64,000 bases of DNA from Flavobacterium oncorhynchi (GCF_002217355.1 NZ_MUHA01000015.1:30126-94125); one strand, 5' to 3'. Counted from the stretch's first letter, positions 33,010 to 41,172 are shown. Notes: a model not told the origin generated them from the letters alone. Translations and numbers: made by a program.

Positions 33010-33420
33010 ATGGAGACAAAAATTTATATAAATCTTGCTGTAAAAGATTTAAAAAGAGCAATTTCATTTTTTAATGAATTGGGGTTTTCTACCAATTTGA
33101 AATTTACAAATGAAAAGGGAGCCTGTATTGTTATTGGTAAAAACATAAATGTAATGCTTTTGCTTGAAGAGTTTTATAAAACGTTTACCGATAAAGAGAT
33201 TTGTGATTCAAATACAACCAGCGAAGTTCTTATTTCTATTTCTGTTGAAACACGTAAAGAGGTCGACGAAATAATAGACAAAGCAGTCAAAGCAGGAGGA
33301 ACAGATTATCAAAAAGCAAACGATTATGGATGGATGTATCAAAGAACTTTTTTAGATTTAGACGGACATCATTGGGAAGTTTTCTTTATGGATGAAACTC
33401 AGATTCCGGATCAAATGTAA
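33010..33420 (+). CDS. VOC-family (glyoxalase/bleomycin-resistance-like) protein, first copy
   Basis: 136 residues. The start KIYINLAVKDLKRAISFFNELGFSTN and the end YGWMYQRTFLDLDGHHWEVFFMDETQ give two beta-alpha-beta-beta-beta modules of the vicinal oxygen chelate fold. The final Glu of HHWEV is a usual metal ligand. The middle, TSEVLISISVETRKEVDEIIDKAVKAGG, is closely echoed in the VOC protein at 33976-34383, so the two are paralogues. Members include glyoxalases, dioxygenases and antibiotic-binding proteins; this short DUF-like subtype has no known substrate. It begins an alternating VOC/SRPBCC array opposite a GlxA-type regulator. Confidence 0.88.
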   Translation: METKIYINLAVKDLKRAISFFNELGFSTNLKFTNEKGACIVIGKNINVMLLLEEFYKTFTDKEICDSNTTSEVLISISVETRKEVDEIIDKAVKAGGTDYQKANDYGWMYQRTFLDLDGHHWEVFFMDETQIPDQM

Positions 33421-33463
33421 TTACAGTATAAATCAAAGTATAATTTAAAAAAAAATATAAACA

Positions 33464-33868
33464 ATGATAACAGTACAAAATACAGTCAATGCATCAATAA
33501 ACAAAGTTTGGGATTTTTGGACTTTACCGGAACATATCACAAAATGGAGTTTTGCCTCTCCAGATTGGCACACACCTTATGCCGAAAATGATTTGCAAGA
33601 AGGCGGAAAGTTCAAATCGACTATGGCAGCAAAAGATGGCAGTATGAGTTTTGATTTTGAAGGTGAATACACACTGGTGCAGCCAAATGAAAATATTGAA
33701 TACATAATGGCCGACGGCAGAAAAGTTGAAATTACTTTTAAGGAAACGGAGAATGGAGTAGAAATTATTGAAAGTTTTGACCCAGAAACTCAAAATCCTG
33801 AAGAAATGCAGCGCGGCGGCTGGCAGGCCATTTTGGATAACTTTAAAAGATATGTAGAGAATAATTAA
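33464..33868 (+). CDS. SRPBCC/AHSA1-like protein, first copy
   Basis: 134 residues. ITVQNTVNASINKVWDFWTLPEHITKWSFASPDWHTP is the typical opening of the START-like SRPBCC fold of the AHSA1 type, and the C-terminal helix GGWQAILDNFKRYVENN closes the hydrophobic pocket. These small cytoplasmic proteins bind hydrophobic ligands or act as co-chaperones. In Bacteroidota they are often encoded next to VOC proteins, as here. It starts 43 bp after the first VOC gene and is followed by an 8-bp repeat array before the second VOC gene. No specific ligand can be proposed. Confidence 0.88.
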   Translation: MITVQNTVNASINKVWDFWTLPEHITKWSFASPDWHTPYAENDLQEGGKFKSTMAAKDGSMSFDFEGEYTLVQPNENIEYIMADGRKVEITFKETENGVEIIESFDPETQNPEEMQRGGWQAILDNFKRYVENN

Positions 33869-33882
33869 TTTTTTTAGGGAAC

Positions 33883-33949
33883 AAAGTTGCAAAGAAGCAA
33901 AGGTTCAAAGGGAAAAACTTAGCGCCTTAGAACCTTAGCACTTTAAAAA
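33883..33949 (+). repeat. Array of degenerate 8-bp units (AAAGnnnn then CTTAGnnn)
   Basis: AAAGTTGC, AAAGAAGC, AAAGGTTC, AAAGGGAA (33883-33914) are followed by CTTAGCGC, CTTAGAAC, CTTAGCAC, TTTAAAAA (33918-33949). Both halves have an exact 8-bp period, as in the arrays around the clpX promoter. Confidence 0.75.
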
Positions 33950-33975
33950 ATAAGTTTAACGAAAAACATCAAAAA

Positions 33976-34383
33976 ATGACAAAGCAAATATGGCTGAATC
34001 TGCCAGTGAAAGAGGTGGCGGTTTCAAAAGCTTTTTTTTCGAAAATAGGATTCTCTTTTAATGAAGAACATGATACGCCAAGTTCAACCTGTATGGTCGT
34101 TGGTGAAGGGAAATTTGTGGTAATGCTTTTTGAAGAATCACTTTTTGCGAGTTTTTCTCAAAACAATTTAACTGATACAAAATTAAGCTCTGAAGTTTTG
34201 ATTTCGATTGATGCAGAAAGCAAAGAAGAAGTCGATGAACTAGCTCAAAAAGTGCAGGATGCCGGCGGTACTATTTTTGCTCCGCCAGCTGAAAGTCAAG
34301 GTTGGATGTATGGCTTCGGTTTTGCTGATACAGACGGTCATCGATGGAATGTTCTATTTATGGATTTTGCTAAATTATCTTAA
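33976..34383 (+). CDS. VOC-family protein, second copy
   Basis: 135 residues, two VOC modules. QIWLNLPVKEVAVSKAFFSKIGFSFN and GWMYGFGFADTDGHRWNVLFMDFA mirror the first VOC protein at 33010-33420, as does SSEVLISIDAESKEEVDEL. In the terminal motif the usual Glu position reads HRWNV, with Asn instead of Glu, so metal binding may differ from the first copy. It ends 2 bp before the second SRPBCC gene, which makes translational coupling probable. No substrate is known for this subtype. Confidence 0.87.
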   Translation: MTKQIWLNLPVKEVAVSKAFFSKIGFSFNEEHDTPSSTCMVVGEGKFVVMLFEESLFASFSQNNLTDTKLSSEVLISIDAESKEEVDELAQKVQDAGGTIFAPPAESQGWMYGFGFADTDGHRWNVLFMDFAKLS

Positions 34384-34385
34384 TT

Positions 34386-34823
34386 ATGGAAACCTTAGAA
34401 TTTAAAATACGAATTAAAGCTTCGGCCGAAAAAGTTTGGAGTGTTTTATGGGATGAGGAAACGTATAAAAAATGGACTAGTGTTTTTTGTGAAGGATCTC
34501 ATACTATAAGCGACTGGAACGAGGGTGATAAAATACATTTTATGTCACCAAACGGAGAAGGAATGTATAGTATAATCGAAACAAAAACACCAAACGAATA
34601 TATGGCTTTTAAGCATATAGGCGAAATAAAAGATTTTAAAGAACAGCCTCTCAACGAAGAAACAAAAAAATGGAGCGGGGCAATGGAAACTTACAGATTA
34701 ATTCGAGATGATGAATTTACAGATTTGATTGCGCAGGTCGATTCGGGCGAAAAATTTGTCGATTATTTTAAAGAAGTTTTTCCAAAAGGTTTAGAGGTAG
34801 TTAAAGAAATTTCGGAGATGTAA
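34386..34823 (+). CDS. SRPBCC-domain protein, second copy
   Basis: 145 residues. LEFKIRIKASAEKVWSVLWDEETYKKWTSVFCEGSHTISDWNEGDKI is the AHSA1-type START-like opening. A central YMAFKHIGEI strand and a C-terminal helix (GEKFVDYFKEVFPKGLEVV) follow. It differs clearly from the first copy at 33464-33868, so any duplication is old. It starts 2 bp after the second VOC gene. Likely a cytoplasmic ligand-binding protein of unknown ligand, in an array controlled with its neighbours. Confidence 0.86.
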   Translation: METLEFKIRIKASAEKVWSVLWDEETYKKWTSVFCEGSHTISDWNEGDKIHFMSPNGEGMYSIIETKTPNEYMAFKHIGEIKDFKEQPLNEETKKWSGAMETYRLIRDDEFTDLIAQVDSGEKFVDYFKEVFPKGLEVVKEISEM

Positions 34824-34882
34824 ATTACAGTAAAAAAATCAATTAGAACAAAGATGTAGTAACAAATAAAAAACAAAAAATC

Positions 34883-35320
34883 ATGACAACAGTAAATCCT
34901 TATTTAGTTTTTAATGGAAATTGCGAAGAAGCATTTCTACATTACAAATCCGTATTTGGCGGAGAATTTCCATATATCGGAAAATTTAAAGATATGCCTG
35001 CTGCTGAAGATGGCGGCTGTACTCAAGTTTCAGAAAAAGAAGCCAACCGTATCATGCACGTTTCACTGCCTATTGGGAATACCATCTTAATGGGAAGCGA
35101 CAGCACCGAACAATCAGGCGATGTTGCTTTTGGAGGAAATTTTTCTGTTTCGGTTAATGTAGAAAGTACAGAAGAAGCAGACCGAATTTTTAACGGACTT
35201 TCAGAAGGCGGGAACGTTTTTATGCCAATGGATAAAACATTTTGGGGCGCTTATTTCGGAATGTTCACTGATAGATTTGGCATCAACTGGATGGTAAACT
35301 TTGATCAAACTCCAAAATAA
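34883..35320 (+). CDS. VOC-family protein, PhnB-like
   Basis: 145 residues. VNPYLVFNGNCEEAFLHYKSVFGGEF and WGAYFGMFTDRFGINWMVNFDQ are typical of the PhnB / 3-demethylubiquinone-9 methyltransferase-like VOC subgroup, distinct from the two shorter VOC proteins upstream. HVSLPIGNTILMGSDS and a Ser/Val strand form the central sheet. PhnB itself has no proven enzymatic role. It closes the VOC/SRPBCC array; an inverted repeat and a terminator follow. Confidence 0.9.
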   Translation: MTTVNPYLVFNGNCEEAFLHYKSVFGGEFPYIGKFKDMPAAEDGGCTQVSEKEANRIMHVSLPIGNTILMGSDSTEQSGDVAFGGNFSVSVNVESTEEADRIFNGLSEGGNVFMPMDKTFWGAYFGMFTDRFGINWMVNFDQTPK

Positions 35321-35329
35321 TTTTTTAAC

Positions 35330-35388
35330 GCTGCAAATTCACAAATTATGTAAGCATCGAGTTTTAAAAAAAAACGTGAATTTGAAGC
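35330..35388. repeat. Imperfect inverted repeat after the VOC array
   Basis: Arms 35330-35342 and 35376-35388 (GCTGCAAATTCAC / GTGAATTTGAAGC) match at 12 of 13 positions across a 33-nt A-rich loop. Confidence 0.6.
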
Positions 35389-35458
35389 TGAAAGAAATCA
35401 AAATTACATTTTGTTATGTTATTTTAATAGCGGAACATAATTGTTAAATTACTCATAG

Positions 35459-35483
35459 AAAGCACATAATAATGTGCTTTTTT
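35459..35483 (+). terminator. Rho-independent terminator before serB
   Basis: AAAGCACAT / ATGTGCTTT stem (35459-35467 / 35472-35480) with a 4-nt loop and a run of T residues. It probably ends the VOC/SRPBCC array. Confidence 0.78.
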
Positions 35484-35565
35484 GCTGTAAAAAAACAACT
35501 GTTATTCTTTTTTATCACCAAGAGATTGTCGATTTTTGTCGCTTCGTAAAATCAATTCAGATAAG

Positions 35566-36795
35566 ATGGCAATAGAGAATAAAGAAATTATTTTATTAAA
35601 AGTTTCAGGACATGATAAACCAGGAGTTACAGCTGGTTTAACAGCGGTATTAGCGGCTTATGATGCTGTTATTCTTGATATTGGACAAGCCGATATTCAT
35701 GACACGCTTTCTTTAGGAATTTTGTTTGAGATCGAAGCAGGTTCTACTTCTGGTCCAGTTTTGAAAGATTTGCTGTTTAAAGCTTATGAATTAGAAGTGA
35801 AAGTAAAGTTTATTCCGATTTCCCTTGAAGATTACGAAAAGTGGGTAAAAACGCAATCTAAGCAACGTTATATCATTAATATTTTAGGAGAAAAATTGGC
35901 TGCGTCGCAATTAGCTGCCGTAGCAAAACTTTTGTCCGATCAAAATTTAAATATCGTTTCTATAATAAGATTAACAGGAAGAACTTCTGTTGTCGAAAAA
36001 GAAGAATATCCAAGATCTTGTATACAATTATCACTAACAGGAGATATTGTAGATAAGATTGCCATGACGGCAAGTTTTATGGAAATTTCCAGAACCTTAA
36101 ACGTAGACATTTCTTTTCAAGAAGATAATATTTACAGACGAAACCGTCGTTTAGTATGCTTTGATATGGATTCAACTTTAATTCAAACTGAAGTTATAGA
36201 TGAACTGGCAGAGTTGAATGGAGTAGGACCTCAAGTAAGAGCAATCACAGAATCGGCAATGAACGGAGAAATTGATTTCAACGAAAGCTTCAAGCAGCGT
36301 ATGGCTTTGTTAGAAGGTTTAAGCGAAGAAGTTTTGCATAATGTTGCCATAAATTTACCCATTACACAAGGAGCACATCGTTTGATGAAAGCCCTAAAAT
36401 ATTACGGCTATAAAACCGCAATTCTTTCTGGAGGTTTCACTTATTTTGGAGATTATCTTCAAAAAGAACTCGGAATTGATTATGTGCATGCGAATCAATT
36501 AGAGATTAAAGACGGAAAATTAACCGGTAAATATTTAGGTGATATTGTAGATGGACAAAAGAAAGCTGAACATCTAAAAGCTATCGCCGAAAAAGAAGGA
36601 ATTCACATCAACCAAACCATTGCTGTTGGAGACGGAGCAAACGATTTACCAATGTTAAACTTAGCCGGTTTAGGAATTGCTTTCCACGCAAAACCAAAAG
36701 TAAAAGAAAGCGCGTCAACATCAATTTCAAGTTTAGGACTTGACGGAGTTTTATATCTTTTAGGATACCATGATCGATATATTGATATGATGTAA
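35566..36795 (+). CDS. serB: Phosphoserine phosphatase with two N-terminal ACT domains
   Basis: 409 residues. The first half (about 8-90 and 100-185) holds two ACT-like domains (EIILLKVSGHDKPGVTAGLTAVL and YIINILGEKLAASQLAAVAKLL). The second is a HAD phosphatase with RLVCFDMDSTLIQTEV (nucleophile Asp200, Asp202), ILSGGFTYFGDYL and VGDGANDLPML. SerB performs the last step of serine synthesis, and ACT domains suggest amino-acid control. The frame can be opened at a TTG at 35536, which lies in a near-consensus -7 box (GATTTTTG), so the ATG at 35566 is preferred. A terminator precedes it and a long inverted repeat follows. Confidence 0.94.
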   Translation: MAIENKEIILLKVSGHDKPGVTAGLTAVLAAYDAVILDIGQADIHDTLSLGILFEIEAGSTSGPVLKDLLFKAYELEVKVKFIPISLEDYEKWVKTQSKQRYIINILGEKLAASQLAAVAKLLSDQNLNIVSIIRLTGRTSVVEKEEYPRSCIQLSLTGDIVDKIAMTASFMEISRTLNVDISFQEDNIYRRNRRLVCFDMDSTLIQTEVIDELAELNGVGPQVRAITESAMNGEIDFNESFKQRMALLEGLSEEVLHNVAINLPITQGAHRLMKALKYYGYKTAILSGGFTYFGDYLQKELGIDYVHANQLEIKDGKLTGKYLGDIVDGQKKAEHLKAIAEKEGIHINQTIAVGDGANDLPMLNLAGLGIAFHAKPKVKESASTSISSLGLDGVLYLLGYHDRYIDMM

Positions 36796-36804
36796 ATAAA
36801 ACAG

Positions 36805-36910
36805 TTTGTCATTTCGACGTAAGGAGAAATCACAATTGAAACTCCATAAAGTGAATCGTCAATCTTTGTCGATTATTGTGTGTGATTTCTCCTTACGTCG
36901 AAAAGACAAA
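36805..36910. repeat. Long inverted-repeat element (TTTCGACG...GGAGAAATC family)
   Basis: Arms 36805-36834 and 36881-36910 match at 29 of 30 positions, with a 46-nt centre. The arm core TTTCGACGTAAGGAGAAATC is nearly the same as in the element at 61541-61629, and the centres share GAAACTCC and CTTTGTCGA. Confidence 0.88.
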
Positions 36911-36931
36911 TAGAACCTAAATAAAACAAAC

Positions 36932-36968
36932 AAACCTTAGTTTTTCAATAAAAGCTAAGGTTTTTTTA
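36932..36968 (+). terminator. Rho-independent terminator downstream of serB
   Basis: AAACCTTAG / CTAAGGTTT stem (36932-36940 / 36955-36963) followed by T residues. Confidence 0.75.
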
Positions 36969-37065
36969 TGGGCATGTCCCTTTGGAACGGATAGTCCTCA
37001 TGCGACTTAGTGGAATTAATCTTTAAGAGAAAAGACAAGTTTTAAAAAGCATTTTTTATTATCAA

Positions 37066-37193
37066 TTACCTCCTGCTTTAGCTGGAGTAATATTGATTGA
37101 ATAGATTTTTGGCTTTAGCCAAATTAATTAGGCATGTAGAATTTGGCTAAAGCCAAGAAAAGATGCATTTATACCACTAGCTAAAGCTAGTGG
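37066..37193. repeat. Cluster of GCTTTAGC/GCTAAAGC palindromes (REP-like)
   Basis: Three units: an imperfect CTCCTGCTTTAGCTGGAG (about 37070-37087), a 17-bp perfect inverted repeat (37109-37125 / 37140-37156, core TTGGCTTTAGCCAA), and the near-palindrome at 37174-37193 (CCACTAGCT-AA-AGCTAGTGG). No gene lies in 36796-37255. A direct repeat AAATTCGTG occurs twice at about 37214-37242. Confidence 0.7.
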
Positions 37194-37255
37194 CTATGGA
37201 AAAATAGATATTAAAATTCGTGCTAATTAGTGAAATTCGTGGTAAGTCTTAAATC

Positions 37256-38764
37256 CTACATCTCCTTCAACTGCTCTAAATAATCTCTTTGATTTGAAAG
37301 TCTCGGAATCTTATGCTGTCCCCCTAATTTATCTCTTTCTTTAAGCCAGTCATAAAATAAGTTTTCGCGAGCTACATTAATCACCAAAGGATTTAGTGTC
37401 ATATTGTTGTAGCGTTTCGCTTCGTAATCAGAGTTTAAAGTTTGCAGCGTTTCATCAAGTACTTTTTGGAAAAGACCAACATCGGCAGGTTTTTTCTTGA
37501 ACTCGATCATCCATTCGTGTGCGCCTTTTTCTTTGTCCTGCATAAAAATAGGAGCAACCGTATAATCGATAACTTCGGTATGCGTAATTTGACAGGCTTT
37601 TGCAATGGCTTGATCGGTGTTTTCGACCATTAATTCTTCGCCAAAAACATTAATATGATGTTTTGTTCTTCCAGTAACTCTTATTCTGTAAGGATTTAAA
37701 GACGTAAAACGAACCGTATCGCCAATTAAATAACGCCATAAACCAGAATTGGTTGTAATAACAATAGCGTAGTTTTTATTCAATTCTACATCAGCTAAAC
37801 GAACCACTTTTTGATTTGGAGTTCCAAAAGTCTCCATTGGAATAAACTCATAGAAAATCCCGTAATCGAGCATCAATAATAAATCGCTGGAATTGTTTAA
37901 ATCCTGAATCGCAAAAAAGCCTTCAGAAGCATTGTAAATCTCGTAATATTTAAAATCTTTACTCGGCAAAATTTTCTTGTATTGTTCTCTATAAGGAGAA
38001 AAACTTACACCTCCATGAAAATATACTTCTAGATTTGGCCAAAGTTCTAATAAACTTTGCTTGCCCGTATTTTCTAAAACTTTATTCATTAAAACCAGCA
38101 TCCACGAAGGAACTCCTGCAAAACTGGTTACATTCTCGTTTTTTGTTTCATTTATAATCGCAGCAATTTTAGTTTCCCATTCGCTCATTAACGAAGTTTT
38201 ACTGCTTGGCGTACTGCTGAATTCTGCCCAAATAGGCATATTTTCGATCAAAATTGCCGATAAATCGCCAAAGAAAGTATTGTTGTTTTCATATATTTGA
38301 GAACTTCCGCCTAAGCGAAGACTCTTTCCAAGAAACAATTCAGAATCCTCATTATTATTCAAATACAAACAAAGTAAATCTTTACTTCCTTTATAATGAC
38401 AATCTTCTAAAGCTTCGTTACTAACAGGGATAAATTTACTTTTGGCATTTGTAGTACCGCTCGATTTGGCAAACCATTTAATCGGTGACTCCCAAAAAAC
38501 ACCTTGTTCACCCTGACGCGTGCGTTCAATCAAAGGCTGCAGTTCTTCGTAACTTGAAATAGGAACCCTTTCTGCAAAAGTTTGATAAGAATTTATAGAT
38601 GCAAAGTCATACTGTCTTCCTACAACTGTGTTTTCTGATGCTGTCAATAAATTATGCAAGAGTTCTTCTTGAACTTCATTTGGATATTTTAGAAAAAGTT
38701 CTATTTGATGTATCCTTTGTTTCAGGACCCAAGAAGCGAAAGAATTTATAATGGATAAGGGCAT
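37256..38764 (-). CDS. GH3 auxin-responsive promoter family protein (acyl-adenylase-like)
   Basis: 502 residues. The GH3 family belongs to the ANL adenylating superfamily. Visible motifs are WFAKSSGTTNAKSKFIPVS (phosphate-binding loop), YYEIYNASEGFFAIQD (adenine site) and LYRY-like LWRYLIGDTVRFTSLNPYRIRVTGRTKHHINVFGEEL. Plant GH3 enzymes join amino acids to jasmonate or auxin. Bacterial ones are widespread in Bacteroidota and their substrates are mostly unknown. No partner carrier protein is nearby. It is flanked by a repeat-rich region downstream and is divergent from the DUF2797 gene. Confidence 0.92.
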   Translation of the reverse strand: MPLSIINSFASWVLKQRIHQIELFLKYPNEVQEELLHNLLTASENTVVGRQYDFASINSYQTFAERVPISSYEELQPLIERTRQGEQGVFWESPIKWFAKSSGTTNAKSKFIPVSNEALEDCHYKGSKDLLCLYLNNNEDSELFLGKSLRLGGSSQIYENNNTFFGDLSAILIENMPIWAEFSSTPSSKTSLMSEWETKIAAIINETKNENVTSFAGVPSWMLVLMNKVLENTGKQSLLELWPNLEVYFHGGVSFSPYREQYKKILPSKDFKYYEIYNASEGFFAIQDLNNSSDLLLMLDYGIFYEFIPMETFGTPNQKVVRLADVELNKNYAIVITTNSGLWRYLIGDTVRFTSLNPYRIRVTGRTKHHINVFGEELMVENTDQAIAKACQITHTEVIDYTVAPIFMQDKEKGAHEWMIEFKKKPADVGLFQKVLDETLQTLNSDYEAKRYNNMTLNPLVINVARENLFYDWLKERDKLGGQHKIPRLSNQRDYLEQLKEM

Positions 38765-38829
38765 GAGTGAATTTTAGATTTTAGATGTTAGTCTTTACAG
38801 ATTGACGTAAAAAACACGAAACTTAAAAT

Positions 38830-38859
38830 TTGAATATCGACAGACAAATATTAACTTTG
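38830..38859 (+). promoter_or_regulatory. Promoter TTG-N19-TAACTTTG of the DUF2797 gene
   Basis: TTG at 38830-38832 and TAACTTTG at 38852-38859, 19 bp apart, match both consensus elements. The start codon is 130 bp further on, implying a leader of about 125 nt, which contains degenerate TCTAAAA-type repeats. Confidence 0.65.
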
Positions 38860-38989
38860 CCGTTGTATCAAAAATAGTGTTTTTTTGCAAAAAACAATTC
38901 TATTTAAGGCAAAGATTCTACTTCAAAAGCCGAACTTCTCAGAACTGAATCTAAAATTTTTAAATCAGTAATCTAAAACCTAAAATTAA

Positions 38990-39784
38990 ATGCAATATCA
39001 AGGCGTACTTACAAAAATGCAGACTGAACTAGGAAACCCAATTCAATATTATTTGGTTTTTGAGGACAGTTTTATCAACGTTAATCAGTTATTGAATAAA
39101 GAGATTGAGATTAATTTTGCAGGTTACGAGTGTTTGAATTGCCATAAAAAGAAAAAAATCTACAGACAAGGTTTTTGTTACGAGTGTTTTTATTCAAGTC
39201 CAGCTGTGGGCGACTGGATCATGAGACCAGAATTGAGTACGGCACATTTAGGAGTTGCTGATCGAGATTTAGAATATGAACAAAAAGTACAATTGCAGCC
39301 ACATATTGTTTATCTGGCATTGTCAAGTGAGATAAAAGTAGGAGTAACGCGTAAAACGCAAGTTCCGACACGATGGATTGATCAAGGCGCGACGCAGGCA
39401 ATTACAATTGTTGAAGTTCCAAATCGCTATTTGGCTGGAATTACTGAGGTTGCATTAAAAGATCATTATGCCGATAAAACGAATTGGAGAAAAATGCTGC
39501 AGAGTACTGCAGAATCTTGCGATTTGATTCTTGAAAAAGCAAAAGTAGAAAACCTAATCCCTGCAGAGGTTAAAGATTATTTTTACACTGAGAAAAACGA
39601 TGTATACGAGTTAAACTATCCCGTTTTGAATTACCCATCAAAAGTAGCAAGTTTGAATCTGGATAAAACACCTTCATTTCAAGGAAAACTAATTGGAATT
39701 AAAGGTCAATATTTAATTTTCGAAAACGGAACGGTCTTTAATATTCGCGGTTCTGAAGGATATGTAGTCAATATAAACGTCTAA
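38990..39784 (+). CDS. DUF2797 zinc-finger protein with GIY-YIG-like segment
   Basis: 264 residues. A four-cysteine zinc-finger-like motif is at C48-x2-C51 and C63-x2-C66 (YECLNCHKKKKIYRQGFCYEC). The segment HIVYLALSSEIKVGVTRKTQVPTRWIDQGATQA that follows (written here in part) resembles the core of GIY-YIG nucleases in the order YLA, KVGVT and R. The family DUF2797 is recognised from memory. A nucleic-acid-binding role is inferred. It has no signal peptide. It stands alone behind a long leader and a strong promoter, divergent from the GH3 gene. Confidence 0.82.
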   Translation: MQYQGVLTKMQTELGNPIQYYLVFEDSFINVNQLLNKEIEINFAGYECLNCHKKKKIYRQGFCYECFYSSPAVGDWIMRPELSTAHLGVADRDLEYEQKVQLQPHIVYLALSSEIKVGVTRKTQVPTRWIDQGATQAITIVEVPNRYLAGITEVALKDHYADKTNWRKMLQSTAESCDLILEKAKVENLIPAEVKDYFYTEKNDVYELNYPVLNYPSKVASLNLDKTPSFQGKLIGIKGQYLIFENGTVFNIRGSEGYVVNINV

Positions 39785-40042
39785 GGAATTTACCTGTCTG
39801 TCGATTTTTTAGTCGTAACTATCTAGTGTTTTGTTGTTTATGAAATTAATATTGTATTTTTATGTCTCTTTCCAAAGACATAAAGATGCAAATATTGATA
39901 CATTTGGTTACAATTTTGTAATAAATGCTTATTGAAAGAATTTATTTTTAGAAAAATAAAGAACCTAGATTTGGAAACAAGTCATTAGAGGTTTTATTCT
40001 AAAATTAAGACGATTTAATAATTCATAAATTATTCGATACAG

Positions 40043-41122
40043 ATGAGTGTTTTAACAAAAGTAAATCAATACAGGCGCAGTATAATGCGTGGTCTGACTA
40101 AGAATATTGGAAAACCAAAGGAAGATCCCGGTTTTGTTTTAGTAGACAAAATGGAGATAAAAAGGGTTTTAGTCTGCAGACCAAATGCCAGATTAGGAAA
40201 CCTTTTACTGATCACTCCTCTCGTTCAGGAAGTAAGTGAAATGTTTCCAAATTGTAAAGTCGATTTGTTTGTTAAGGGAACTTTAGCTCCGGTAATTTTT
40301 GAGAATTACGACTGTATCGATAAAGTTATTGATTTACCCAAAAAGCCATTCAAAAGTTTATTGAAATATCTAAATGTTTGGATTTCGATAAAAAGACGAA
40401 AATATGATATTGCGATCAACGTCGATCAAAATTCTTCCTCAGGACGTTTAGCAGTCCAGTTCTCAAATGCTAAGTACAAATTCTTTGGAGATTTATTTGA
40501 AGAATCTCAACTTGTAAAAAGCGACTACAATCATATTGCAAAATATCCTGTTTATAATTTCCGATACTATCTAACAAAACTAGGATTTGCAAAAAGTAAC
40601 AAAATCATAGCTCCAATAGATCTCAAATTATCTTCTTCTGAAATTGCTGAAGGCAAAGAAATTCTAAATGATCTAGTTTCTAATGCCAAAAGAACAATTT
40701 GCATTTTTACTTATGCAACTGGTGCAAAATGTTTGTCAGTAGAGTGGTGGGAATCTTTTTATTCACAGCTTACCGCAGAATATAAAAATTATAATATTGT
40801 TGAAATTTTGCCCGTAGAAAATGTTTCGCAGATTGATTTTAAAGCACCGACATTTTATAGTAAAGATATTCGCGAAATAGGTTCGGTTATTGCAAATGCG
40901 GATTTGTTTATTGGTGCTGACAGTGGAATTATGCATTTAGCAAGTGCCGTTCAAACACCTACAATTGGTTTATTCTCTGTTTCAAACATACAAAAATATG
41001 AGCCTTATGATAATTGCAGCGTAGGGATAGACGTCAATTTGTATTCTAAAAAGGATTATATAAAAACCATTAATTCAATTCTAAACAATGGTAAATTAAA
41101 TATCTTTTCGAAAGCTATTTAA
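40043..41122 (+). CDS. Glycosyltransferase family 9 (heptosyltransferase-like)
   Basis: 359 residues. KRVLVCRPNARLGNLLLITPLVQEV is the N-terminal GT9 motif. The C-terminal donor-site region has IANADLFIGADSGIMHLASAVQTPTIGLFSVSN with the ADSG.MH.A signature, and the DVDQN segment lies in between. Family 9 enzymes add heptose or related sugars to the lipopolysaccharide core at the cytoplasmic face. No other LPS gene is adjacent; waaA and galE are 16-19 kb away. A bidirectional-looking hairpin separates it from the convergent AsmA gene. The 258-bp upstream gap shows no promoter consensus I could accept. Confidence 0.9.
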   Translation: MSVLTKVNQYRRSIMRGLTKNIGKPKEDPGFVLVDKMEIKRVLVCRPNARLGNLLLITPLVQEVSEMFPNCKVDLFVKGTLAPVIFENYDCIDKVIDLPKKPFKSLLKYLNVWISIKRRKYDIAINVDQNSSSGRLAVQFSNAKYKFFGDLFEESQLVKSDYNHIAKYPVYNFRYYLTKLGFAKSNKIIAPIDLKLSSSEIAEGKEILNDLVSNAKRTICIFTYATGAKCLSVEWWESFYSQLTAEYKNYNIVEILPVENVSQIDFKAPTFYSKDIREIGSVIANADLFIGADSGIMHLASAVQTPTIGLFSVSNIQKYEPYDNCSVGIDVNLYSKKDYIKTINSILNNGKLNIFSKAI

Positions 41123-41141
41123 TCGTAAAAGAAAAAAGAAA

Positions 41142-41170
41142 GACATCCGTTTAACAGGATGCCTTTTTTT
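41142..41170 (+). terminator. Terminator between the GT9 gene and the AsmA gene
   Basis: GACATCC / GGATGCC stem (41142-41148 / 41157-41163, one mismatch) followed by seven T residues on the plus strand. A-rich sequence on the other side allows it to act for the convergent gene too. Confidence 0.7.
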
Positions 41171-41172
41171 AT

